Below, piece by piece: positions 1 to 5,965 of a stretch of 9,213 bases of DNA. The DNA lies in NCBI GenBank assembly GCA_044359885.1, contig JBIKLI010000171.1, positions 1 to 9,213 of the forward strand, in the 5' to 3' direction. Made by a program: the position numbers and the translations under genes. The stretch is from CAIOSQ01 sp044359885. GTDB taxonomy: Bacteria; Pseudomonadota; Alphaproteobacteria; CACIAM-22H2. Position 1 is the first letter of the stretch. Every line of letters begins with the position of its first letter. The notes under the pieces are model-generated. The model did no database searches. It saw nothing but the letters and a program-made list of their open reading frames with translations, and was not told the origin of the DNA.

Positions 1-291
1 CTGACTCGGCCGGACGCCCTCGACGCCGCGGCGCAGGCCTGTCTCTGCGAGACGTCGACGCTCGGCGTGCGCATCGAGCGCGCGACGCGCCGGGTGCTGA
101 AGCGCGACCTCGCGACCCGGGTCGACGAGGACGGCGCGACGGTCCGCGTCAAGACCGCGACGCGGCCCGGCGGGGCATTGACCGCGAAGGCCGAAATGGA
201 CGACATCGCCGCGGCGTCGGGCGACCGCGCCGCGCGCGAGGCGCGGCGGCGCCGGGTCGAGGCCGGCGATGGACGGGAGGACGGAGGATGA
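1..291 (+). CDS. larC: LarC, nickel-pincer cofactor nickel insertase, C-terminal part (5' truncated)
   Basis: Partial gene: the reading frame is open from base 1 and stops with TGA at 289-291, giving about 96 C-terminal residues. The segment around bases 49-72 encodes E-T-S-T-L-G-V-R, which matches the E-T-S-T-I-G-V-R motif typical of LarC C-termini. It is followed by a V-R-V-K-x-A-x-R-P-G-G-A-x-x-x-K-x-E stretch, also characteristic of the family. LarC inserts nickel into the bis-thiolated pyridinium mononucleotide in a CTP-dependent reaction, the last step of NPN cofactor synthesis. The stop overlaps the larE start (ATGA), which supports one operon and translational coupling. The Arg-rich last 30 residues are poorly conserved in my judgement. 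The catalytic N-terminal part lies outside the window, so its integrity, and whether larC is split or frameshifted as in L. plantarum, cannot be judged. Confidence 0.85.
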   Translation: MTRPDALDAAAQACLCETSTLGVRIERATRRVLKRDLATRVDEDGATVRVKTATRPGGALTAKAEMDDIAAASGDRAAREARRRRVEAGDGREDGG

Positions 292-1109
292 CGCAGGCGG
301 ACGACGCGGCCGAAACCCTGGCGCGGATCCTCGGCCGGTTCGGCAGCGCGGCGGTGGCCGTCAGCGGCGGCGTCGACAGCACGACGCTGGCCGCGCTGGC
401 GCATCGCGTGCTCGGCGGGCGCGCGACGATGATGCATGCGGTGTCGCCGGCCGTGCCGCCCGAAGCGACGCGGCGCGTGCGCGACCTTGCCGCGACCGAA
501 GGCTGGCAGCTGCGGATCCTGGACGCCGGCGAATTCGCCGATCCGCGCTACCGCGCCAACCCTGCCGACCGCTGCTTCTACTGCAAGACCAATCTCTACG
601 CCGGCATCGCCGCGGCCACGCGCGCGCAGATCCTCTCGGGGACCAATCGCGACGACCTTTCCGACTGGCGCCCGGGCCTCAAGGCCGCGGCCGAGCACGG
701 CGTGCGCCACCCCTATGTCGAGGCCGGGATCGACAAGCGGGGCGTCCGGGCGCTGGCGCGCCAGCTGGGCCTCGGCGATGTCGCCGAACTGCCGGCCTCG
801 CCATGCCTGTCGAGCCGCGTCGAGACGGGGATCGCGATCGATCCCGCGGACCTCGCGCTGGTCCACGCCGTCGAGACGCTGCTGGCGGCGCGGCTGGGCG
901 CGACGACGACGCTGCGCTGCCGCGTCCGCCGCGCCGGATTGTCGCTGGAACTCGACCCCGCGGCGCTCGCGGCGCTCGACGACGGCGCGCGGGCCGGCAT
1001 CGCCGCCGCGATCGCCGCCCTGCCCGGCGGCGACCGGCCGATCCTCTTCGCACCCTATCGCATGGGCAGCGCCTTCCTTCGCCCCGCCGTGGAGCCCGCC
1101 GATGTCTGA
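288..1109 (+). CDS. larE: LarE, ATP-dependent sulfur transferase for NPN cofactor synthesis
   Basis: 273-residue PP-loop enzyme of the usual LarE length. It adenylylates the carboxylates of pyridinium-3,5-biscarboxylic acid mononucleotide and replaces them by thiocarboxylates. The ATP pyrophosphatase motif S-G-G-V-D-S-T is at residues 26-32. A N-P-x-D-R-C-F-Y-C-K block (cysteines 96 and 99) and P-A-S-P-C-L-S-S-R (Cys173) follow. Cys173 sits where L. plantarum LarE has its sacrificial Cys176. The extra C-x-x-C pair is the pattern of LarE proteins that carry a [4Fe-4S] cluster and act catalytically, so I infer the cluster type. The start is ATG at 288, with GGGAGG at 275-280 seven bases upstream. 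It overlaps larC by 4 bases and larB by 8, so expression is probably coupled to both. The family assignment is firm; the sulfur mechanism is inferred. Confidence 0.95.
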   Translation: MTQADDAAETLARILGRFGSAAVAVSGGVDSTTLAALAHRVLGGRATMMHAVSPAVPPEATRRVRDLAATEGWQLRILDAGEFADPRYRANPADRCFYCKTNLYAGIAAATRAQILSGTNRDDLSDWRPGLKAAAEHGVRHPYVEAGIDKRGVRALARQLGLGDVAELPASPCLSSRVETGIAIDPADLALVHAVETLLAARLGATTTLRCRVRRAGLSLELDPAALAALDDGARAGIAAAIAALPGGDRPILFAPYRMGSAFLRPAVEPADV

Positions 1110-1776
1110 CTCCGGGATCAACCTCGATTTCCAGCGCGGCGCGCGCATCGGCCTCGACGAGGCGGTGCTCTGCGCCGGCAAGTCGCACGCGCATCTCGCC
1201 GGGATCCTCGACCGGGTCGCCGAACGCGGCGGCGCGATCCTGATGACGCGACTCGACCCGGCCGCGCACGAGGCGCTGCCCGCCGCGCATCGCGCGCGCA
1301 TCGACTACGATCAGCTGTCGCAGACCGGCTTCTTCGGCGACGTCGCGCCGCCGGCGCGGACCGGGCGCGTGGCGATCGTCGGCGCGGGCACGTCCGACCT
1401 GCGCGTCAGCCGCGAGGCGGCGCGCACGCTGGCCTTCGCCGGCGTGCGCGCGACCGAGATCAACGATGTCGGCGTGGCCGGCATCTGGCGGCTGATGGAG
1501 CGCGTCCCGGACATCGTCCGCCATCCCGTCGTGATCGCGGTCGCCGGCATGGACGCGGCGCTGATCAGCGTGCTCGGCGGGCTGGTCCCGGGCATCGTCG
1601 TCGGCGTGCCCACCTCGACCGGCTACGGCGTCGCCAATCGCGGCGAGAGCGCGCTGCACGCCGCCCTCGCCAGCTGCGCACCGGGCGTGCCGGTGATGAA
1701 CATCGACAACGGCTACGGAGCCGCCTGCGCCGCCCTGCGCGCCCTGCGCCTCATCGACGCGGAGAACCGGACATGA
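1102..1776 (+). CDS. larB: LarB, pyridinium-3,5-biscarboxylic acid mononucleotide synthase
   Basis: 224 residues, slightly shorter than the roughly 245 of L. plantarum LarB. LarB carboxylates the nicotinate ring of NaAD and hydrolyses the phosphoanhydride, the first step of NPN synthesis. The C-terminal half is a PurE/AIR-carboxylase-like fold with A-I-V-G-A-G-T-S-D at residues 91-99, a G-V-P-T-S-x-G-Y-G-V segment, S-C-A-P-G (Cys192) and N-I-D-N-G-Y-G-A-A starting at residue 200. LarB uses a cysteine that forms a covalent adduct with the pyridine ring (Cys221 in L. plantarum); Cys192 is my best candidate for it. The N-terminus carries the family's G-x-x-E-A-V-x-C-x-G-K-S type motif (residues 17-28). 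The frame is open far upstream of 1102, but that ATG is preferred: GGAG at 1091-1094 precedes it by seven bases and the family homology begins there. It overlaps larE by 8 bases and larA by 4. Confidence 0.93.
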   Translation: MSDSGINLDFQRGARIGLDEAVLCAGKSHAHLAGILDRVAERGGAILMTRLDPAAHEALPAAHRARIDYDQLSQTGFFGDVAPPARTGRVAIVGAGTSDLRVSREAARTLAFAGVRATEINDVGVAGIWRLMERVPDIVRHPVVIAVAGMDAALISVLGGLVPGIVVGVPTSTGYGVANRGESALHAALASCAPGVPVMNIDNGYGAACAALRALRLIDAENRT

Positions 1777-3065
1777 GCAGGATCGAGATCGCCTATGGCC
1801 GCTCGCATCTGGCGGTCGACCTGCCGCCCGAGGCGGAGCCGCGGATCATCCGCAAGCCAGACCTGCCGAAGCTGCCGGATCCGCACGGCGCCATCGCCGC
1901 CGTGCTCGAATCGCCGATCGGATCGGCGCCGCTGTCGCGCCTGGCCGCCGGCAAGCGCAACGCCTGCATCCTGATCTGCGACATCACGCGGCCCGTTCCG
2001 AACAAGCTGTTCCTGCGGCCGATGATCGAGCGGATGATGGCGGCCGGCATCCCGGCCGCTGGCATCAGCGTCCTGGTCGCCACAGGCCTTCACCGGCCGA
2101 ACGAAGGCGCCGAGCTGGCCGAGCTCGTCGGCGATCCCTGGGTGCTGGACACCGTGCGCGTCGTCAATCATTTCGCGCGCAACGACGCCGACCATGTCGA
2201 TCTCGGCGTCACGCCGACGCGCGGCGTGCCGATCCGCATCAACCGCCTGTTCGCCGAGGCCGATCTGCGCATCGCCACCGGCCTGGTCGAGCCGCATTTC
2301 ATGGCCGGCTGGTCCGGCGGCCGCAAGGTCGTCGCCCCGGGCGTCGCGCACCACACGACCATCCGGACCTTCCATTCCGCGCGCTTCATGGAGGATCCGC
2401 TGGCGGTGCAGTGCAACCTCGTCGGGAACCCGCTGCACGAGGAACAGCTGCACATCGTCCGGCGGCTGGGCGACGTCTACGCGCTCAACACCGTCATCGA
2501 CGAGGCGCGCGACCTGGTCTTCGTCAGCTTCGGCGAGATCGTCGAGAGCCATCTCGCCGCCGTGGCCTTCATCGACAAGGCGACGCGCGTGCCCGTGGGA
2601 CGAAGCTTCGCCACGATCGTCACCTCCTCGGCCGGCTACCCGCTCGACAAGACCTATTACCAGACGGTCAAGGGCATGGTGACGCCGCTCGACATCCTGT
2701 CCCCCGGCGGCACGCTGATCATCGCCTCGGAATGTTCCGAGGGCTTCGGCTCGGCCGAATTCAAGGAGGCCCAGCGCCGCCTTGTCGAGCTCGGTCCCGA
2801 CCGCTTTCTCGCCACGCTGACCGCCAAGAGCCTCGCCGAGATCGACGAGTGGCAGACCGAGATGCAGCTGAAGCCGATGCGCAAGGGCCGCATCCAGCTC
2901 TATACCACCGGCCTCGACGCCGAACTGCGCGCACTGACGGGCGTCGAGACCATCGCCTCGGTCGCCGACGCCGTGCGGGCCAGCATCGCGCGCAGCGGCG
3001 ACCGCGGCGTGGCGGTGATCCCCGAAGGCCCCTATGTCGTGCCCGTCCGCGAGGACGGCGCATGA
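1773..3065 (+). CDS. larA: LarA-family nickel-dependent lactate (2-hydroxyacid) racemase
   Basis: 430 residues, normal for the family. LarA enzymes racemise or epimerise 2-hydroxyacids by hydride transfer to a nickel-pincer nucleotide covalently bound to a lysine. All key residues of L. plantarum LarA can be matched: D-I-T-R-P with Asp70 and Arg73 (D72, R75), T-G-L-H-R with His107 (H108), E-P-H-F with His175 (H174), S-G-G-R-K with Lys185 (cofactor lysine K184), T-F-H-S with His201 (nickel ligand H200), and Y-Y-Q-T-V-K with Tyr296, Gln297 and Lys300 (Y294, Q295, K298). The enzyme is therefore predicted to be active. Many LarA homologues act on substrates other than lactate, and the sequence does not settle which one applies here. 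GGAG at 1761-1764 precedes ATG 1773, which overlaps the larB stop. No larD-type lactic acid channel or nickel transporter is visible in the window. Confidence 0.93.
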   Translation: MSRIEIAYGRSHLAVDLPPEAEPRIIRKPDLPKLPDPHGAIAAVLESPIGSAPLSRLAAGKRNACILICDITRPVPNKLFLRPMIERMMAAGIPAAGISVLVATGLHRPNEGAELAELVGDPWVLDTVRVVNHFARNDADHVDLGVTPTRGVPIRINRLFAEADLRIATGLVEPHFMAGWSGGRKVVAPGVAHHTTIRTFHSARFMEDPLAVQCNLVGNPLHEEQLHIVRRLGDVYALNTVIDEARDLVFVSFGEIVESHLAAVAFIDKATRVPVGRSFATIVTSSAGYPLDKTYYQTVKGMVTPLDILSPGGTLIIASECSEGFGSAEFKEAQRRLVELGPDRFLATLTAKSLAEIDEWQTEMQLKPMRKGRIQLYTTGLDAELRALTGVETIASVADAVRASIARSGDRGVAVIPEGPYVVPVREDGA

Positions 3066-4342
3066 CCGGACACGCCGCCGCCGCGCGCGCGGCGGGGCGA
3101 AGGACGATCGCGGTCATCGGCGGCGGGCCCGCGGGGCTCATGGCCGCCGAGAGCCTCGCCGCGGATCACGACGTGACGGTCTTCGATCGCATGCCGGGCG
3201 TCGGGCGCAAGTTCCTGATGGCCGGGCGCGGAGGGCTCAACCTGACACATGGCGAGCCGCGCGCCGGATTCGTCGCGCGCTACGGCGACGCCGTGCACCG
3301 GCTCGCGCCGATCGTCGCCGATTTCCCGCCCGAGGCACTGCGCGCCTGGTGCGAGGCGCTGGGCCAGCCGACCTTCGTCGGCAGCAGCGGGCGCGTCTTT
3401 CCCGTCGCCATGAAGGCCTCGCCCCTTCTGCGCGCCTGGCTGCGGCGCCTCGACGCGCTGGGCGTGCGCTGGGCGCTCGGACGACGTTGGGTCGGCTGGG
3501 ACGAGCGGGGTGCGGCATGTTTCGCAGATGCCGCCGGACGGATCGAGACCCGCGCGGCCGACGCGACGATCCTCGCCCTCGGCGGCGCCAGCTGGCCGCG
3601 GCTCGGCGCCGATGGCGGCTGGGTCGCGACGCTGCGCGCCGCAGGGATCGCGGTCGCCGATCTCGCGCCGTCGAACTGCGGCGCGCTCGTGGCATGGACC
3701 GGGCATCTCGTCTCCGCATTCGCCGGTGCGCCGCTGAAGCGCGTCGCACTGACAGCCGGCGGCGAGCGCGTGCGCGGCGAGGCGGTGATCACCGCGCGCG
3801 GGCTCGAGGGCGGAGCGGTCTACGCCCTCTCGGGCCGTCTGCGCGCCGAACTCGCGGCATGCGGACGCGCGCGCCTGACGCTCGACCTGCGTCCGGACCT
3901 CGGCATCGACGAGCTCGCTGCGAGGCTGCGTGCCGCGAGGCGCGGCGCGCGTTCGCTCGCCAGCTTCCTGCGCAGTGCCGCGACCCTCCCGCCGGTCGCC
4001 GTCGCGCTGCTGCGCGAGGTCCATGGCCGCGCCCTGCCCGAGGATCCGGCGCCGCTCGCCGCCGCGATCAAGTCGCTCCAGCTGCAGGTCGCCGGGCTGG
4101 CGCCGATCGAGCGCGCGATCTCCTCGGCCGGCGGCATCGCCTGGGAGGAACTGGACGCCGGCCTGATGCTGACCCGCAGGCCCGGCGTCTTCGTCTGCGG
4201 CGAGATGATCGACTGGGACGCGCCCACCGGCGGCTACCTGCTGCAGGCCTGTTTCGCCACCGCGCGGCGGGCAGCCGAGGGGGTCCGCGCGTTCCTCGCC
4301 GCCACGCCCTCGAGCCAGATCACCGCCACGAATTGCGCGTGA
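3062..4342 (+). CDS. HI0933-family (TIGR03862-like) FAD-dependent oxidoreductase
   Basis: 426-residue predicted flavoprotein of unknown substrate. A Rossmann dinucleotide-binding motif I-G-G-G-P-A-G-L is at residues 19-26, followed by the family block G-R-K-x-x-x-A-G-x-G-G-L-N-L-T-H (48-63). Further family blocks are G-G-A-S-W-P-x-L-G-A-D-G-G-W in the middle, A-R-G-L-E-G-G-A-V-Y with a small insertion domain, and C-G-E-M-I-D-W-D-A-P-T-G-G-Y near residues 379-392, which closes the FAD site. The W-P-x-L-G-A-D-G-G-W and E-M-I-D-W-D-A-P-T-G-G-Y versions point to the TIGR03862 subgroup rather than BaiN/RdsA proper. The start ATG at 3062 overlaps the larA stop (ATGA), with GAGGA at 3051-3055, so it is co-translated with larA. 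Family-wide knowledge does not give a role in lactate or NPN metabolism; the location only suggests one. It is cytosolic, with no signal peptide. Confidence 0.88.
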   Translation: MTGHAAAARAAGRRTIAVIGGGPAGLMAAESLAADHDVTVFDRMPGVGRKFLMAGRGGLNLTHGEPRAGFVARYGDAVHRLAPIVADFPPEALRAWCEALGQPTFVGSSGRVFPVAMKASPLLRAWLRRLDALGVRWALGRRWVGWDERGAACFADAAGRIETRAADATILALGGASWPRLGADGGWVATLRAAGIAVADLAPSNCGALVAWTGHLVSAFAGAPLKRVALTAGGERVRGEAVITARGLEGGAVYALSGRLRAELAACGRARLTLDLRPDLGIDELAARLRAARRGARSLASFLRSAATLPPVAVALLREVHGRALPEDPAPLAAAIKSLQLQVAGLAPIERAISSAGGIAWEELDAGLMLTRRPGVFVCGEMIDWDAPTGGYLLQACFATARRAAEGVRAFLAATPSSQITATNCA

Positions 4343-4350
4343 CGGTGTCG

Positions 4351-4367
4351 GCGCCGGCTTACGGCGC
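4351..4367 (+). terminator. Small GC hairpin after the lar operon
   Basis: GCGCCG (4351-4356) and CGGCGC (4362-4367) form a perfect 6-bp stem with a 5-base loop, starting 9 bases after the flavoprotein stop. No T-tract follows, so it is a weak intrinsic terminator at best. It could equally be a binding site for the activator of the sigma-54 promoter downstream, since its centre lies about 83 bases upstream of the predicted start of transcription. Confidence 0.3.
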
Positions 4368-4415
4368 GGCGTCGATCCACCGCGCGAACCCTTGCAGACG
4401 GGGCGATTCTGAACG

Positions 4416-4431
4416 CGGCACGATTGTTGCT
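4416..4431 (+). promoter_or_regulatory. Candidate sigma-54 (RpoN) -24/-12 promoter for the PEP-CTERM gene
   Basis: The sequence cGGCACgattgTTGCT matches the sigma-54 consensus TGGCAC-N5-TTGCW at every specified base except the first T. The invariant GG (4417-4418) and GC (4429-4430) have the required 10 bases between them. Transcription would start near 4442, about 39 bases before the GTG start codon. Sigma-54 promoters need an enhancer-binding activator. PEP-CTERM genes in several proteobacteria are known to be controlled by the PrsK/PrsR sensor-regulator pair together with RpoN, so this site fits the gene it precedes. No sigma-70-like -35/-10 pair that I would defend is visible in the same intergenic region. 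Confidence 0.72.
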
Positions 4432-4434
4432 GCG

Positions 4435-4468
4435 ATCTCCCATCAAAGGAAATCTCCCGTCAAAGGAA
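4435..4468 (+). repeat. 17-bp tandem duplication in the PEP-CTERM gene leader
   Basis: ATCTCCCATCAAAGGAA (4435-4451) is followed directly, with no gap, by ATCTCCCGTCAAAGGAA (4452-4468): two copies that differ at one base. The pair spans from about -7 to +27 relative to the predicted sigma-54 start site and ends two bases before the ribosome binding site. Each copy contains an AAAGGAA purine run that resembles a weak Shine-Dalgarno sequence. Confidence 0.9.
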
Positions 4469-4470
4469 AA

Positions 4471-4477
4471 GGAGGGG
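4471..4477 (+). promoter_or_regulatory. Ribosome binding site fixing the GTG start at 4481
   Basis: GGAGGGG, preceded by an A-rich run, lies 3 bases (5 from the GGAGG core) upstream of GTG at 4481. The reading frame is open further upstream, but only this start gives a clean Lys/Arg-rich signal peptide N-terminus and lies downstream of the predicted transcription start. Confidence 0.8.
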
Positions 4478-4480
4478 TTC

Positions 4481-5245
4481 GTGAAGACGCAACGCAGATC
4501 CATCCGCGCCGCCGCCTTGGGACTCGGGCTCGCGATCGCCGCCGCCGCGCCGGCGATCGCCGCGCCGTTCTTCCAATTGTCGGATGCCCCGGGCGGCGCC
4601 GGGCCTGGCGACTACTTCCTCTCGAACGACCACTGGCGCGCCGTGCGCGTCTTCAACGCGGGCCAGACCGAGACCCTTGCCGCCGGGGAATTCGGCCTGC
4701 GATTCCTCGAGACGCTGGCCAACGGCACACCCACCGGCGCGGCGGCCTATGACCTGCCGACCTTCTGCCTGGAGATCGGCCAGGCCATCGCGCTGCCTGC
4801 GATCTACGAGGCGATGCCCGTGTCCGACGCCTTGCCCGCCGCGAAGGCCGATCCCCTGGCGCGGCTCTGGAATGCGCGCGTGGCGACGGTCACCGATCCT
4901 GCCTCCCCGGTCTTCGAGTCGGTCCCGGGCGCCACCTCCAAGGACCGCGTCGCCGCGTTCCAGGTCGCGATCTGGGAGATCGCCGTCGACGGAAACAACG
5001 GCCTGGGCACCGGCCAGTTCCGCCTGCTGACGACCGATGCACCGCTGGTCGCCCTGTCCCAGGCCTATCTCGCGATCGCCTACGATCCGGCACGCCCGAT
5101 CGGGGAGCTCCGCGCCCTGATCAGCCCGGACAGCCAGGACCAGCTCGACGATCCGCTGCCAAGCGACGTCCCCGAGCCCGCCTCGGCCGCACTGCTCGCC
5201 GCGGCGCTGCTCGGACTCGGTCTGCGGCGGCGGCGCGCCGGGTGA
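4481..5245 (+). CDS. PEP-CTERM sorting-domain protein with a possible Cys-Gln thioester domain
   Basis: 254-residue exported protein. Residues 1-28 form a signal peptide: a K-T-Q-R-R-S-I-R start, an Ala/Leu-rich core and a likely cleavage after A-I-A near residue 27. The C-terminus is a textbook PEP-CTERM signal: V-P-E-P-A-S, a roughly 15-residue Ala/Leu hydrophobic segment, then R-R-R-R-A-G. Exosortase (EpsH/XrtA) recognises this signal and releases the protein at the cell surface, usually together with exopolysaccharide. The middle region has F-C-L-E (Cys96) and, 65 residues later, A-F-Q-V-A-I-W-E (Gln161). Cys96 is the only cysteine in the protein. This Cys/Gln pair resembles the Y-C-x-D and T-Q-x-A-I-W motifs of thioester adhesin domains; that reading is inference. 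The gene stands alone, behind its own candidate sigma-54 promoter, and ends 6 bases from the convergent ykoC stop. No exosortase gene is in the window. Confidence 0.9.
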   Translation: MKTQRRSIRAAALGLGLAIAAAAPAIAAPFFQLSDAPGGAGPGDYFLSNDHWRAVRVFNAGQTETLAAGEFGLRFLETLANGTPTGAAAYDLPTFCLEIGQAIALPAIYEAMPVSDALPAAKADPLARLWNARVATVTDPASPVFESVPGATSKDRVAAFQVAIWEIAVDGNNGLGTGQFRLLTTDAPLVALSQAYLAIAYDPARPIGELRALISPDSQDQLDDPLPSDVPEPASAALLAAALLGLGLRRRRAG

Positions 5246-5251
5246 GGCGCT

Positions 5252-5965
5252 TCAGGCGAAGGCGGAACCGAACGCGCGCAGCAGCGCCAGTACCGACAGC
5301 GCCAGGGCGGCGAAGACGGCGTCGCGCCACCCGGCGCGCGGCACACGCCACGCACTGCCGGTGCCGGCTGCCACCGACAGCCCGCGCAGTTCCATCGCCA
5401 GCGCTGCGGTCGCGGCGCGGCGAATCGCGCCGGCCAGCAGCGCGATGGCGCCGTCGGCGCGCAGTCCGGCCAGTGCGACGGCCAGCCGCGAGGCGTCCGG
5501 CGGCAGGGCCGCCCGTGCGACCAGCCGCGCCAGACGGGCCTCCTCTGCCAACAGCGGCAGGAACTGGACCGCCGCCAGCGCACCGAACACGAAACGGCGC
5601 GGCAGGCGCGCGCGATGGACCAGCGCACGCGCCAGATCGCCCGGCGCGGTGGTGAAGGCGAAGAGCATCGAAACCAGCCCGACCGCCACCGTGCGCAGGC
5701 CCACTGCGAGCGCGACCTGCCAGCCGGACCAGCCATAGACGCTGGAGGGTGCGACGGCATGGATCCACGAAGACGTCGTGGCGAAGAACAGGAACGGCGC
5801 CAGCGCCAGCGCGAAGCGCCGCAGCGGCACACGCTCAACCGCCAGCAGCAGGACGACGAGCACGGCGGCCAGCGCGGCCAGTTCCAACGGCCGGTCATTG
5901 AGCGTCGCGACGCCGATCACGGCGAAAGCGACGACGAGCTTCGTCAGCGGATCGAGCCGCGTCAT
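5252..5965 (-). CDS. ykoC: YkoC, EcfT-type transmembrane component of thiamine/HMP ECF transporter
   Basis: 237 residues with about five hydrophobic segments. The N-terminus M-T-R-L-D-P-L-T-K-L is typical of EcfT proteins. The C-terminal cytoplasmic helix carries A-M-E-L-R-G-L (residues about 190-196), a version of the x-R-G/S coupling motif that docks into the ATPase grooves. EcfT scaffolds the two nucleotide-binding domains and transmits ATP-driven movement to the S component, here YkoE. The start ATG at 5965 overlaps the ykoD stop (ATGA). No Shine-Dalgarno sequence is visible, so translation probably depends on coupling. It is the last gene of the operon. The stop is 6 bases from the convergent PEP-CTERM gene, leaving no room for a dedicated terminator between them. 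Confidence 0.9.
   Translation of the reverse strand: MTRLDPLTKLVVAFAVIGVATLNDRPLELAALAAVLVVLLLAVERVPLRRFALALAPFLFFATTSSWIHAVAPSSVYGWSGWQVALAVGLRTVAVGLVSMLFAFTTAPGDLARALVHRARLPRRFVFGALAAVQFLPLLAEEARLARLVARAALPPDASRLAVALAGLRADGAIALLAGAIRRAATAALAMELRGLSVAAGTGSAWRVPRAGWRDAVFAALALSVLALLRAFGSAFA

Noticed and set aside
436..1101. N-terminal extension of the larB frame upstream of 1102
   Set aside because: The extension overlaps larE out of frame and is low-complexity Arg/Ser/Pro. ATG 1102 has an RBS and matches the family's N-terminus.
4392..4420. TTGCAG as a sigma-70 -35 box for the PEP-CTERM gene
   Set aside because: No acceptable -10 box lies at 16-18 bases downstream (the sequence there is GCGGCA), while the sigma-54 match nearby is much stronger.
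5246..5251. Possible bidirectional terminator between the convergent PEP-CTERM and ykoC genes
   Set aside because: Only 6 bases separate the stops, and I found no stem followed by a T-tract on either strand around the junction.
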